From Aphrophora alni (Eukaryota > Arthropoda > Insecta > Hemiptera > Aphrophoridae): a stretch of DNA of 64,000 nt. The stretch covers positions 36,173,120 to 36,237,119 of the forward strand of contig OY740769.1 of assembly GCA_963513935.1 (NCBI GenBank). Direction: 5' to 3'. The position numbers were made by a program, and so were the translations under genes. A model generated the notes under the pieces. It worked only from the letters and a program-made list of their open reading frames with translations. It searched no databases and was not told where the DNA came from. The stretch's first letter is position 1, and each line of letters starts with the position of its first letter. Of the stretch, positions 1-13,469 are shown piece by piece.

Positions 1-51
1 GGGTGTTAGTATGGGTTCTTTTACACTTGCTTTCTATCCATTTTTAATGTT

Positions 52-501
52 TCCAATCTTTGTTTATTGTTTAAATTGGACTGATAATAAAATTTCCTTT
101 TAGACAGCTGGTATTCCTATAATCCCTCACATTTCATATACAACTTCATATATCCGCATCTTACATACAATTAATTAACACTATGTAACATTCAAAAAGG
201 AGTTGTTCTGGGGACTTTTCCTTACTTTCGACAGCTAACTTTTAAACCAACATATTTTTATGATGGTGACGAATTTTATTTATTTTTTAATGTCTATCTT
301 TTTTCAATGTGTGAGAAATATAGTGTTTTAAAAGGATTATTTATTTAAATAAATCAATACTATTATTCGTGGTAATTCCTCTTGCAATTTGTTTTCTGTG
401 TGTATGAGACCAAGTACAAATGATGGACAATTTATTTAATTAAAATATTCCTATCTTTGTTTATTGTTTAAATTGGACAGGTAATAAAATATCCTTGTCG
501 T
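52..501. repeat. Pair of ~50-bp direct repeats, 399 bp apart
   Basis: The block at about 52-103 and the block at about 451-501 share the core ATCTTTGTTTATTGTTTAAA followed by TTGGAC, then a near-identical TAATAAAAT tail. The spacing is about 399 bp. The flanks do not match. This could be a small ancient duplication or two remnants of a dispersed repeat. No terminal inverted repeat is visible. Confidence 0.55.
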
Positions 502-2531
502 CAACTTGTACACATATGTATTTCCATGTGGTGACAAAGGTTTTCCGTGAATGAAATCAAGTGGAAATATTATGTAAAATATAATAATTTTGAAGATTCA
601 CGGAGTCGAGTATGACTATAAAAGGGGAAAAATTCGCGTTCTCGTAACTGGTAGTTGTTATTTTTTTTCTTTAAAAACACACACACATATTAAATTTTAT
701 TGTAGAAGAATGTATAAGTTGAGTTGTAAATCCGAACGTAACAACAATATTTATACAGTGTTAGCAAGTGTGCCACATTAAATTGTTTTGTGTACGAGTT
801 TTCATTTTTCAGTAGAGTACCTATAAAAACAAATATTGTTTCAGATATTTTCTAATGTTAAAAATGTTATCATGGGTACATACAGTGATAAACTAACTAT
901 TCACCACTTTTATAACACAACGTCATCCCTTAACAGTTAATAAATTACTCTGTCAGGAATGATGAATGGCTGCATGTATATGGGATGTGAGTTTTTATAA
1001 CATTATCATTTGTCGATGTTAAACATGTTTTTTTTTTAACAGTTTTACAGCTTGTTTCAAAATATTTTCGCATTTTTTGTCTCTTGCGAATTTTTTATTA
1101 ATTTTAAAAACAATAATTTTATTATATTTTTAATAATTTATATATTTTTTAATAGTTATAATTTATAAATGTGTAATCAGTAGCCATGAATGAAGTTTTT
1201 AAATAAATATATTTAAAAATATTTTATCTATATAATGAAAAATTGCCACAAAAAGCAATTTGTTCTTTAAATTTCATATTTCAATACAAAATAATTAGTT
1301 CGATCTTTAAAAAGAAATATTAATTATATTTCGAAATCAAATTTGATGTATTCAATTGAGTGATGAATCCAATTTAAATAAACTAAATGAAATGCAGTAA
1401 TTATATTTCTTTCTGTATTGGTTTTAAAATGACCGCATTAATTTCATTCTCCACCTACATCATATTTCTATGGATAATCTATTTCTGAATTACTTTATTT
1501 CAGTACTTTATATTCATATAACTTGCTACTCTTCTATGTGATCAGACGTGTGTCAACAGACGTGTGTACACGGTATATTAAAACGGCTGAAGATGAATAA
1601 AACTGTGGTTGTAGAATTGAATGCTGGGTTTGTCAGTTGTTTAAATTATTTTCAGTCTAAAGTTTTTCCACTCCTAAATATTTGAGTCACTGGGGAGATA
1701 GCTTTTTCAAAACTTTAAACATTTATGGTTACACATAACATGTAGTTCATTTTAAATTGTGATATATACCTTGAGATTTTAAACAACCCATTATAAGTGA
1801 TAGAAAACTTTTTGTTGTGTATCACAAAGAAAAGAAATAGAAGACAATAATATTTAAATTATTATTTAAAAAAGACAGATAATTATAAATAGCTATTTAA
1901 TGAATATTAATTACGAAAATTTATTAATAATATTGTTAATAAATTTTGTTTGTATCTAAGAAAAGCGAATTTTCAAAGTAGCCGCATGCCACACTGATTA
2001 ACAGATCGAGTGCTTTCAATAATATTTGTTATATGTTGTTTAGATATCAATCATCGTGTTGAATTTTTGGTTAGTAATTTCCCTCAACTATTTCTGAACA
2101 TTCACAGTATTTTATCTCTTGTTGGTCGTAAATAAAAGCTTTTACGATTGTTTTAAAGTTACGAGATTTGTAGTAAAAAATTAAATGATATTTAATCGCT
2201 GCAAAACTATATACCAATTATAACATATGCCAAACGATATACCTCTAATAGTTAAATAAATTATTCTATTATAAATTGTAATTTTCTTTTTAGGTTTGGC
2301 TTACGATATTATCTGTTCTCCATTGTATATAAACAATACCATCTCAAAGTGTTTATTTTATAATTAATTATCTAACGATTTAGTAGTAAACATCGAATCA
2401 ATAGAAACGAAAGAATTTGCTCATTTGATTTTACGTAAATAAGAGAGTACAGTAATGTCACAAAAGTATCTCTATACTTACAAGTATATCGGGTATGTAC
2501 TTTGAGTTAACATAACGTTAAATTGAAATAC

Positions 2532-2717
2532 TTATATTTTTATTGACAAAGACGTCAATATCATCATTATTAACGTCTTATTATCATTTTTGGAGGTGGG
2601 TGTCCATCTGAGGGCTACTGCAGTGACGTTCTGCATGAACGTATGGTTCAAGTCATCTGATGATAATGAGTGGGATACCATGTGGTCGAGATCTCTCTTT
2701 CCGGACGTAAATGTCAA
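2532..2717 (-). other. Exon-like patch, unknown product
   Basis: The stretch 2590-2715 has near-balanced base composition inside a background that is about three quarters A+T. On the minus strand it stays open for about 60 codons and includes TSGKRDLDHMVSHSLSSDDL, which is less biased toward Lys/Ile/Asn/Phe than the chance frames nearby. I see no clean acceptor/donor pair around it and do not recognise the peptide. It may be a decayed exon, part of an old transposable element, or chance. Confidence 0.15.
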
Positions 2718-3738
2718 ATACGGTTTACAGAAATAATGTAATTATTATTATAAAAATTATGTATAATGTAATAACTTTGATTATCTTTTGATTTAGGATG
2801 AAATGAATACGAATATATATCGTGACAATGTATGTGTTTTGATGATGTGTATATTAGAAGGGTTTTCATAGCCTCGACTTTGTCCAAATAAATGCGAGCA
2901 GTCAATCGATAATATCCTTTTTAGTTGTCACTAGGGATTTGAATGTAAAACACTATCCATCCCTGCGAAAAACAAAATATAGCAATTTTAATTTCTGAAT
3001 GGTATTGCAATTTTGTGTTTATAGTACATTATTATGAAATAATAACTGTAGTACTAAGTAAAATTAGTATATGCTGTTCTTAGTTCGGACTGACCAAGAA
3101 AGGAAATAAACTATATCTTAGTGACTAAAACTTTAAACCAGTATATACATGCAGTCCACATATTGAATATATGCAGAAGTTGTGGTGTAATGTTGCAGAG
3201 AACAAATAAAAACTTATTTTACCTTCACTTATATTACAAGGTACGAAGTCACGTTTATTGTATTTCTCTCCAAGAATGTCTACACCGTTTATCAACCACT
3301 GACCTCATTTATCATAACGTTCTATTTTAGTGCTTGTATAACCTATTCTTGTCATATACTTGTTTAAAATATGCCTAACGTTACCAGAAACTTACCATCG
3401 ACTGGGAAAATAGGTATGTAGCCTACATTGTTTTTCTCCACCTTTATTCCAATTAAAAAATAATAAAAGTTACAAATCTATAGATGACAATAATATACTA
3501 TAATATTATTTTATGTACAGAACAAATACATTTTTATTACAACTATTTTATTTCTTGGATGAGTAAAGCGCTTTCCATTATCCTCATTGTGACAATTTGT
3601 TTTTGTTAAAGGTTTTCTAACATGTACATTACTTGCTTCACATGGAAAAATGCTTCAAGACCAGGATAAATTTATTTATACCAAGTTAGCTAGAACAAAC
3701 ATGACGTCTGAGTTTTATTATATTTTTGTTGAACTAGA

Positions 3739-3745
<7 letters not shown>

Positions 3746-3797
<52 letters not shown>
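3746..3797. repeat. (TA)n microsatellite
   Basis: About 52 bp of uninterrupted alternating T and A. This class recurs at 5213, 17483, 36078 and 38600, so it is a genome-wide simple-repeat habit rather than a unique signal. Confidence 0.97.
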
Positions 3798-3801
<4 letters not shown>

Positions 3802-3896
3802 GTAAAATCTTAAATGCAGTTTTATACTACTCGTACATTAGTTTCATTCAACCTTAAACTGTGTACTTGCTGATCGCTTTGTGAGAATAGTTTATA

Positions 3897-4709
3897 CAGT
3901 AGACTCCCGTAAGTTCGGCCTCGGTAAGTTCGGTCTCCGCTTAGTCCAGCCGGCTCTCTGAGCATGAGGTCATGCACTAGGCACGCGCCAGCCAGACGCG
4001 ACCTTAACTTGTTTATTATATTCTTTTACGCATCGATTTACAACACGATCCTTACCCGCGCCATCCAGACGCGACCTTAACTTGTTTATTGTATTATTTT
4101 CCTATACGTATCGATTCACAACATGATCCTTACGCGCGCCAGCCAGACGCGACCTTAACTTGTTTATTGTATTCATTTCCTATACGCATCGATTCACAAC
4201 ACGATATTTATGCGCGCCAGCCAGACGCGACCTTAACTTGTTTATTATATTCTTTTCCTATATGCATCGATTCACAACACGATCCTTACGCGCGCCAGCC
4301 AGACGTGACCTTAACTTGTTTATTGTAACTTTTCCTATACAGTACGCATCGATTCACAACACGATCCTTACGCGCGCCGGCCAGACGCGACCTTAACTTG
4401 TTTATTGTATTCTTTTCCTATACGCATCGATTCACAACACGATCCTTACGCGCACCAGCCAGACGCGACCTTAACTTGTTTATTGTAACTTTTCCTATAC
4501 GCATCGATTCACAACACGATCCTTACGCGCACCAGCCAGACGCGACCTTAACTTGTTTATTGTAACTTTTCCTATATGCATCGATTCACAACACGATCCT
4601 TACAAACAATAAATAGGCATTTTTTTAGATAGGGATTGGTTAGTTCGACCACTTTTAAGTTCGGCCTAGGGTGCAGTCCCGAGGTGGCCGAACTTACGGG
4701 AGTCTACTG
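3897..4709. mobile_element. Non-autonomous Tigger/pogo-like (Tc1/mariner superfamily) element
   Basis: The 813-bp element begins CAGTAGACTCCCGTAAG and ends with the exact reverse complement, giving perfect 24-bp terminal inverted repeats (3897-3920 and 4686-4709). Both ends are flanked by TA (3895-3896 and 4710-4711), the target duplication expected of Tc1/mariner elements, and CAGT-type ends are typical of the pogo/Tigger branch. Each end has a second, subterminal TAAGTTCGG motif. No transposase frame remains. The interior is occupied by a 78-bp minisatellite, and frames that appear there are products of the repeat, not genes. Assignment to pogo/Tigger is inferred from the termini only. Confidence 0.88.
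3983..4605. repeat. 78-bp minisatellite inside the pogo-like element
   Basis: About eight copies of a unit containing CCAGACGCGACCTTAACTTG, starting at 3992, 4065, 4143, 4221, 4299, 4381, 4459 and 4536, plus a partial ninth. The period is 73-82 bp, mostly 78. The array is G+C-rich relative to its surroundings because of the CGCGCCAGCC motif. Units differ by point changes and small indels (for example CGCGCC versus CGCACC), so the array is not freshly expanded. Confidence 0.93.
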
Positions 4710-4711
4710 TA

Positions 4712-5212
4712 CATCAATTAGATTTAATTGTCATTGAAAGACTATTAATCATGCGCTAATTTAAAATTTATAACTTTACAATCACACAAAATTACTGTAA
4801 TTGAGTAAAATCATATCTTTCCAAATATTGATTTGTTAGCATGTAGCTGTAGCCGAAGTTAGAAATGATTATTTTCTCGTGATAGACAACCTGTTAATTC
4901 AGTCCATTGTACAACTGAATTCCTACAGCCCCTAAGACGAGTTTTAGTTGTCCACTAATTAACTTGTAATAGAAGTCACAAGGAGATGAACTTCAAACAA
5001 TTTTAGTCTTGCCAATAAGAGTCACAGAATCAAAATAAAAGAACCCTGGAAACATATTTCTGGAGTTATGATCAGTACGTATATAATTTCATTGTAACAA
5101 GAATTTGACATTAATCGGGTGTAAAATCAATTATACCGGAGGAAATTAGCAAATAAACTATTGCAATTGAATTTTTCATTTATTTTTTGTAAATATGACT
5201 TTATTTTAGTAA

Positions 5213-5264
<52 letters not shown>

Positions 5265-6364
5265 ACTCCATGATTAAAGAGAAAACTGAAGTTGATCCAT
5301 AAGAATTTAATCCATAATACTAAAATTATTTAATTTTCATTAAAATGAGACAAAAATCGTCTATACATATTTTTGAAGATAAGCTCAGTACTAAATTAAA
5401 CTCTAGGTAGCGATAATTACAATGCAGTTAGCACGGTTTGCTAAGAGTGTTTTTAAGGGTTCCGTAATTAGAATTAGCACACTAATGTGTGCATGCTTAA
5501 TTAATCAAAATTCAAATAAAGTAATTATCCCATTCACGCTTTTATTTATTTGTATTTCGTTGACAATTTTACTTAGCAATAACTGGAGTAAAACTATTAA
5601 AACATTTTGTACAAACTTACCCTTTTTCGTTTACAACCAGCATGGACATATACTCAAACGAGTTCCATAAATAAATAGTTCCTAATTTGAACTCCTTACA
5701 CCTTTTACACACATTTATTTATTCTTTTTTAACCGTCTTTGACCGAAGCGCAGTTTTCTCACTCTTAAAGTTCATTGTATTTTTTTTTTATTTCTTCAAA
5801 TTAAAATTCCCACTTAAACACCTACAAACATAAAGAGCCATATTATTATGTTACTGACTTTTAGGCTTTATGTGATATACAATTTGCAGCTCTACTAACA
5901 AGAGGTTTTCTGATCACATATACAATAATGTTTACTATGTTAATAGTTACTACTTCTAATTCTTGACTTTTTCTTCTATATAATTTGTATTTATTGTATT
6001 GTTGTTCATTTATGTACATTCTCGGTTAGGTCATTAAAGTAAAAATGTTCATAAAATATTTTTTTAAAAGATAACACCAACGTTGAAAACCTCCTTATTC
6101 CTTAAGTGTTGTGTTTTTGCTGAATTAATGGCAGTTATTATATTAATTATATAGTGAACAACAACAATATGTTGTATTCAGAGCCTCAACAGTGTAACTT
6201 AACAATGGTTATAAAACTATGGGAATATTATTGAAAAGAGTTATTCATTGCATTAATTTCAACCTTATGAAGATAAAAATCATTTCAAGCAACAGGCGAT
6301 GATTGTCTAGGTTAAAATAATTGCCCAATTGAAGTGTAATGTATAAAATATAAGTGTTTCATTT
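4712..6364. other. A+T-rich DNA without recognisable genes
   Basis: Holds a (TA)n run at 5213-5261 and nothing else I can assign. A frame of 82 codons at 5422-5670 starts with ATG but has no similarity I recognise and a composition matching the background, so I do not call it. Confidence 0.7.
5213..5261. repeat. (TA)n microsatellite
   Basis: About 49 bp of uninterrupted TA dinucleotides. Confidence 0.97.
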
Positions 6365-7430
6365 TTGGTTAAATGGAGGCTCTATATTGTAGACCAATGG
6401 GGTGCTACGGTTTTTTAACCAATACTAGAAAAAAAATCGACATTCATATTTCGCCATTATAGAAGTTATATATTTGAATAATATCTTATTTCCAATTCAA
6501 TGTTGTACTAACAATAATTATTACCCAATTGTATTGAAGATTTTTAAAAACTCGAACACAAGATCTCACAAACATTACGTTTATGTAATCAAACACGTTT
6601 CAACGACAAAGTCACCATCCTCAGTGATACATGAGCTACAATATCAAAACTATAACTAAACTAGCACTGCGCCAACCCCCGTATTTATATGTCTAAACCT
6701 ACTTTCAAATATTTAGGCGTTAACAAGTTCCTAGCGTCAATCTAAATAACTTAAATTAAACATTTAACTAATATAATATTCTGAACTAATCAAAATTGGT
6801 TCAATTCAGACCATATATATTAAACCATTGAAGTATTACCCTTCTTACTATTAATGTGGGAAATGTGACATGAAACGCCAATAATTTATAATGTGGACCA
6901 ATATTTTTTTGTTCAATTTAATACCATGTTGTACTGACAATTATTATATAATATTATAATATATATTTAATAAATTGTTACTTTTTTGTTTTTTGGAATA
7001 TTGGTAAAATACTGGCTTTATAGGCTAATATAAAGTAAAGTGTACTACCCTTTTTTTAACTAATATTGGACTAATACCAGAAGAGTCATATGTCGCCAAT
7101 TATGGAAATTATGTATTTTTTTAAATATTGTATTGCCAGTTTAACACTAATTTTGCACTGCCGATTAATTGCCATTATTTAATTTGTACATTATTGTGTT
7201 TCATTATTGGTTCAATATAGGCTTTATGTTGTAAAGCACAGTCAATCTCTCATTGTTTACCAATAATCGACAAATATTTGAAATTTCATATGTTGCTACT
7301 AATTTAATTACATTATTTCACCAATATTTTATTGCCAACTTAACATCAATGTTGTTGTGCCAATTAATAACCTTTATTATTACAATGTATATTTATTTCA
7401 TTTATGCAATATTGAGTTTCATTATTAATT
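6365..7430. repeat. Decayed tandem array, ~200-bp class unit
   Basis: Four diverged blocks (about 6365-6540, 6795-6945, 7000-7190, 7200-7430) repeat the same series of motifs: a TTGGTT...GGCT(C/T)TAT...TGTA start, then ACCAATA, then CATATGTCGCCA-like words, then TTGCCA(A/G)TTTAACA, then CAATTATTACC-like text. Divergence is heavy and indels are frequent, so unit length varies. The Penelope-like repeat copy at 6548-6660 interrupts the array. Recognised by eye; a dot plot would set the real unit. Confidence 0.5.
6548..6660 (-). repeat. Penelope-like repeat fragment with hammerhead-like core (copy A)
   Basis: Read on the minus strand, this segment holds CACTGAGGATGGTGACTTTG followed by TCGTTGAAACGTG. 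The same segment appears twice, in inverted orientation, at 63552-63810. The order CTGAGGA, a small stem-loop (GGTGAC-TTT-GTCGTT), then GAAA matches the conserved core of hammerhead ribozymes (CUGANGA...GAAA). Hammerhead motifs are known in Penelope-like retroelements. An ACGT/ACGT stem III followed by A can be drawn, but I cannot pair a proper stem I, so activity is doubtful. Confidence 0.5.
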
Positions 7431-10400
7431 AAAGTGTGCTTTTATAATGTAAATTATTTTGTTTATTATTCATATTATATTTGATGCATAATATAAATAA
7501 ATTAGGAACATGATATATTGTTATATTTAGATGAGTTTGATTGGGAATAAACGGAATTTCAATAAACATTTTCCTACAATGTGATTAATTTATTTTAATA
7601 CCTCTGCAGCAAATACCACTCTATTATATATTCAACTAAAATTTCTCTATATATTTCAGTTACCCACACACAGAGAGTATTTTTTTCTGGTTACTAAACG
7701 TTGTAATTTACAGGCGACATTCTTGTTTCCTAACGGAAAATAAATGATATGCTACTAAATAAAATTGAAACATACATAACAATTGAAATGTAATGTAACT
7801 TCTCTCGTATTGCATATATTAATTAAATATTTGTTAACTATAAGAAGAAAACAACAATGCACTGCGTCTATAGTATATAGTGGGGGTCTTCATATACTAC
7901 TAAACTTTGGTATTTACTTAAAAATGACAAATAATAATTTTGTAGGTAGTTGTGTGGTTATTTTTGTTAAATTGTTTGTTATAAACCAATAAAAATGATA
8001 AACCAGAAGCTCTATAAATAAGGATTCAATTGTATTAAAAATATGGAAACTTGACTTGTAATTTCCAGAATTTAATTTCATATTGTCTTGCAAAAACAGA
8101 ATATTTAATATTTCATAGAATATATTATACAGGTTATTAACCCATTAATTTCACGCCTATTAAACAGTAGATTTTTACTAGTAACTGGATATATATTTAA
8201 ATCATACATATTATGTTAACCTTAACACTTTTATGGGTTTTCATTGTCTCTCTCTCTCTCTGATAGTTTTTTTTATTATTTTAAGATACAATCATCTAAA
8301 TTATTAATTAATTAGAATAAGTTTCTGATTTGATATATTAAAGATATTTTAAATAAATGTAAAATGTTTTCTATAACTGTTCCTCATTTTTATTCGGTTC
8401 TTAGGTTTAAAGATTGTAAAAAGAAAAGATTATGGATTGCATTATATGTTTAGAGTACTCACCTAAGGCACTAGGGATTCACCAAACTATGTATGAGTGT
8501 CAAAACCCCGAGAGATGCAAACTGTATTTGAACCTATTTTCATTTAGTCTAAGTTTATATCCCGCTATTTCATCTTTTCTATCTAATGTCTCTTATCCAA
8601 CTCTTGTTCTCTTTAAATATTATAAGTTGAGGACTAAATAAATTATGCTAACATCTCTTCTTCCTTTTTTATAAGACGATGGTGATCGAGTGGTTTTTCC
8701 CATAACACTAAAGAACACCAGTAACAATTTTAATAAGTTCAACTATAGGGAGTATTTATTTTTAAAATATAAATATAAATGACATAAAACCTGTTGTGGC
8801 TACTTATTAATATTTCTGAAATAATATTACCTCGCTTTTAGTATAAATTTTGGAACATCATATTGAACATTCCAGGTATATAAGGTTATTGGATTAACAT
8901 ATATATAAGAGGAATGTGGAACCTACGTCACGTACAATGGAAAAGTAAATTTTGAAATGTGATGATTAAAATGTTTTTGTAGGAAGCTGTTCTTATTATT
9001 CCTAGTATGTTAATGGATATGTCGTTTTTATATAAATCAGTTGTGACGAAACTGTTGTTCTCAAACTGAAATAACACACTTGTTTACAAATCATAAATTT
9101 TATCAAACAAGAACAAGAAATATTAATGCTCCAACATAGTGTAGTATTAGAATGCGAAGCTTTTGGACATGCTAATGTGTGAACATGATTTACATACAAA
9201 ATTTGTTACATATATAAATGATTACAAACAAAATTTAAATAAAAAACAAAGTAACATTCTCACACCCTAGAAGTCCTCAGACAAACCTGTGTATAGTGTA
9301 TTAGGTGTGTACAAATCACCTGTTAAACAACAATAAATTTTATGTTCTGAAAACCGCTTTCTCTATTCTGCTTCCCTGTATATTGTTGTTTGCACTAAAC
9401 ACTACGTAACTTCTATTGATTATGACATAAATACCTCGACGCTATACTTTCATAATAATATCGTCAATATCATTTGCATTATGTTTAAGAGCATTTACCG
9501 ACTTCAATCACACAGAACAGGCTTTATTTATGCATTTTAACCCTTACTTTTAATTCTTAACTTTTACTCTATTGGGATTAGGCGAGTGGGTTATCTTAAT
9601 TAGATTTCGTTTTTAAAATGCAATATAAGTTATTTAATATTTAGCAACAATTTAGATAAATAAATCATTCAATGTGTATTCTCTTTTATAAATTTACGCT
9701 CCCCTTATTCAGTTGGATAACATAAATATAATTTAGAGGGGGTGGTGGTTAGTGGTATAATGAAAGTTAAAGGACTTAAGACAAGCGACTAACTATTAAA
9801 ACTATGGGGTTAATTCAAATATTAACCAGCAGTTCTAAGCTGATGAGATAATGTAGAATGGTGATAACATTCACTATCATGTGAGGATTTTCAGAAAAGA
9901 TTAGGATAACATGGTTTAAACATTCATTGAACGACAACCTAATATTTGAGAAAACTATTGGACTGGAAATCACAAATTGAAAAAACCCCTGGAATGACGT
10001 GGAGATAAGTTGTTTGTAGGTTGAGTTGAAACCCATGTATGATTCTATCTACATAACAATCAGATAGAATTGTCATAAATGTAGTCAATATGCTCCGACC
10101 TGATTAAGTCAAGTAAAAGTTTCTCGTAATTCACTGGTTTAAATAATTACTATGAAGTTCAGGGAATTATGAAATAAAAGTTATTTTATGTATGGGTTTA
10201 AAGGGTTTAACATATTTCTAATTTGCAAGATATCTCATTATCTACAGTTTTTTTAGAGAATAAGCATGGGTTTTCCAGTTTATTTTTAGTGTTAAGCATT
10301 ATAAATAAATTTAATGTTCTTAAATTTCGTTTTGTATTAGCTAGCTGTTAAGATGTGTTTAATAATTATATATATTTCAATTTTATTTATTGTTAATATA

Positions 10401-13400
10401 TTTGTTTTCATTAAGTTTTCTTTCTATGAAAATTTGTTTCATTACGTAAAATGTAATGATGTAACGCATATTGTACTTTTGTAAAATAGCATGAGTATGT
10501 TAGTTCAGGTTAGGTCGTTGGTTATGTCATTTTATTTAGGAAAAACTAGCATACAATCTATAACAAAGTAGAGCATTGAATATTCAGTTTAGAGAAAGTA
10601 TAGATTAAACAACGAAGTTGCAAACAAAAGAATGATAATTTAATCAAATACGCAGAAATGTTCCTTTTAATCCGACTTCACTTTTATTTCCCAATCCCCG
10701 TAAAACGTATTTTAGCAGTGAGATATATTGACTGATGTTTTGTTCTCCAATAAACCTTTCAATTTTTATGGTTTATTGTTTGAGGCACTGGAATGTCGGA
10801 TATGAAATTCCATCCTTTACCCTGAATACTACAATCCCCTCTTATATATTATTTAATATTAATCCATACGTCCAACCACGTATTTTTTTTTTTGAATTTT
10901 TTAGTTATGGGATAACAGTATTTAGCAGTGCTACTTTCAAAAGAAAAGTCCATATTTTGGTCGCAAAGAGATAGTTAAATTTATGGTTCACCAACAATAT
11001 TTTGGATGATTTAAGTGTTATCTTTTTGAAAGGAAATTTTTGAATTTTCGTAGGTTTTTAGCAGTTTTATGAACAACTCGTGAGACTGTAAAATACATTT
11101 TTAATTTTTGGATTTATTGGAAGTAGGTTGTGAGCTGTTTTGGGAACTTATTACTTATTTTATTTTGTGTTAATTTAGAAAACAAAGATTATAACTACAA
11201 ATATTGTTATTTGCCTCGATGTAGAGTTTGCAATTTATTTAATTATTACTCTCTTTTATTTTAAATTTAAATTGGTAATAGTGTAAATAAACAATTGAAA
11301 AAATTAACGGTATTATTGAATTAACAAGCAAAACTTATTAACAAGCATAAACTTTAAAAAACAATAATTGTTAATATCGTATATAACCATAGAATATAAT
11401 AACATCAATATTACATTACAAAATACAATAAAATAGGTTTTGTTAATTTGACCATATGCAAGATACTTTTAAAATAACAAAAATGTATTTGACGTTTTAG
11501 ACAATAGATATATGCTGCGTCAAATAGCTAAAATTATACTTCAATACAAACAAAAAATAGTTATTGGGAAAAGTTGGTTTAAAAAATAAATGTGTAAGTA
11601 AAAACAAAGGAATAGAGAGAACGGAAATAAATGCAGGTATAATTGATTTTTCCTATGAACATACTGTAGTAAAATAAATTAACACATTATATATTCACAA
11701 GAAAAATATGATTTAACATTTTTATAAAATAAAATAATTAAGAAACGTCTTGAAATTGGAAAGATATGTTATAAAATTGTAGATCACAAATTGTTTGCAG
11801 AATATTCCACGTTTAAAAATGTTTTATTATTTTAATTAGAAATATAGAAGGAGATTTTCTCAGCTCCACAAGTTATTTGTTTATTTATTTGTTCCACAGA
11901 TTATAAAAAATCAAAGTATTTATATATTTTAATAAAATTTAAAATTTTAATATAAACGTTTTATTCAAATATTTATTACAAGAAAATTGTTATAAGCTGT
12001 GAATAAATTCTAGAGCATGTTCATTTTTATTGGTTAGAAAATATATTATGAGTATTGATTATAAAATATTGAATACGCCGTAAAGAAAGAACTAAACAAG
12101 TGGACTTATTTTATGTTTTAAAATTAGTATTACCTGTATATTTAAAAATCTGACATATGGACTAAATGATTTATTATGAACTGAAGTAGATCCGGCTTAA
12201 TGATTGTCAAACAATCGTTCAGATCTTAAAAACATATTTAAAGCCTACAAGAGTTGGACATAATAAACATTTTACCAACAATCTTATATTCCATAACCAT
12301 TAATATACAGTTATAATGGATAATTAAACATAATGTATATTTTTAATTATGTCGACTTCTGAATATTTCTTGATTTTATGACCTCCTTAGACGCCTATAT
12401 TTATAGCTAAAACAATAAAATGAACTATCTCTTCAATGAAACGTTCAACTTAAATTGCATTACTATTATTATTTCTAGGAATTATGCTATTGTTAAAATT
12501 ATCATTATTATTAAGTATTAACCCCATAAAGACGCAGCCATACTAGACAAATTTTCAATCAAATGCATTGTGATTTCATTCCCATCGCCCTAATTTCAGC
12601 CATTGTAAATAGAATAGGCTAGTAATCATTACTCTCTAATATAATTTGTTGTTGGGACAAAGATGTAAATTTATAAGCCAGCCCTCAAGGGCATTGAGTC
12701 AAACCTAAGCAAAGACCTCTAGCTTGACCCCTAAGAAAATTACGCTTTTTCATAATTATAATTACTATAGAAGATGTATATTCAACCACTTACATCCAGT
12801 GTGTGTTTGTTATTAATTCTAAGTGTAGGATATTAGTAGCATTTTTGATATATATCGGAAATTTTTATTAATAAGAAATAAAAATTATTTTTCTACGATA
12901 ACTAATATGTCTTGGAATGAAAATTCTGAATTTTTTTCAAAATATTAAAAATAATTTAAAGAAAAGTGTACTTTAGATTTTCCTGTTTTATCAGGGATTT
13001 ATAGTCTGCACGAAGATATAGGAAAATTTTATTTATTGTGAAGACTTTTTTTATGTTGACAGTATATTTTCAAAACACAATCACACATACACACACTCGC
13101 ACACAAAATATTCAGTGAGACTAGAATCGAATGCAATGGTGAATACCGAACCTTGATTTTTACAATCACTACATATTTTTAAAATCAGAACGTAAACATG
13201 TCAAAATTAAATCCTCACATTGATGCAGATAAATATTATAATAATGTATTTTTTAAACTAGTTAAATAGATACTGTTATGTAATATACGTTTTCATGTAA
13301 CATTCTGTGGTACAAGCTAATGCTTACCTTAAAATCAGTTGTTTATGTTTAACGCTAACAGTAAGAGTAGTTGCTGATTACGTAAATAAAAAGCAGTGGT

Positions 13401-13446
13401 ATTCAAATTAAAACACTTTGTAAAATTATGTTCATCATTCATCCAG
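7431..13446. other. A+T-rich DNA without recognisable genes
   Basis: I read this stretch on both strands and found only short, compositionally biased frames. It has a short (CT)n run near 8250-8262 and a CA-rich patch near 13080-13105. No transposon termini, RNA gene or splice-bounded exon could be supported. Confidence 0.65.
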
Positions 13447-13469
13447 TTTTTTTTTTTTTTTTTTTTTTT
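13447..13469. repeat. Poly-T tract
   Basis: Uninterrupted run of about 23 T. It could be a retroposed poly-A tail on the minus strand, but no element body is recognisable on either side. Confidence 0.9.

Larger units (their letters stand above)
1..3745. other. A+T-rich intergenic or intronic DNA
   Basis: No convincing gene. Open frames here are short, full of Lys/Ile/Asn/Phe and start at random. Structure visible inside: a direct repeat of about 50 bp (52-103 and 451-501), a 12-bp tandem doublet near 1542-1567, and one patch of balanced composition near 2590-2715, listed separately. I see no RNA gene. Confidence 0.7.

Noticed and set aside
4089..4396. Two overlapping frames with repeated peptide PIRIDSQHDPYARQPD
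   Set aside because: They are translations of the 78-bp minisatellite (78 is divisible by three, so any frame stays open). They are not genes.
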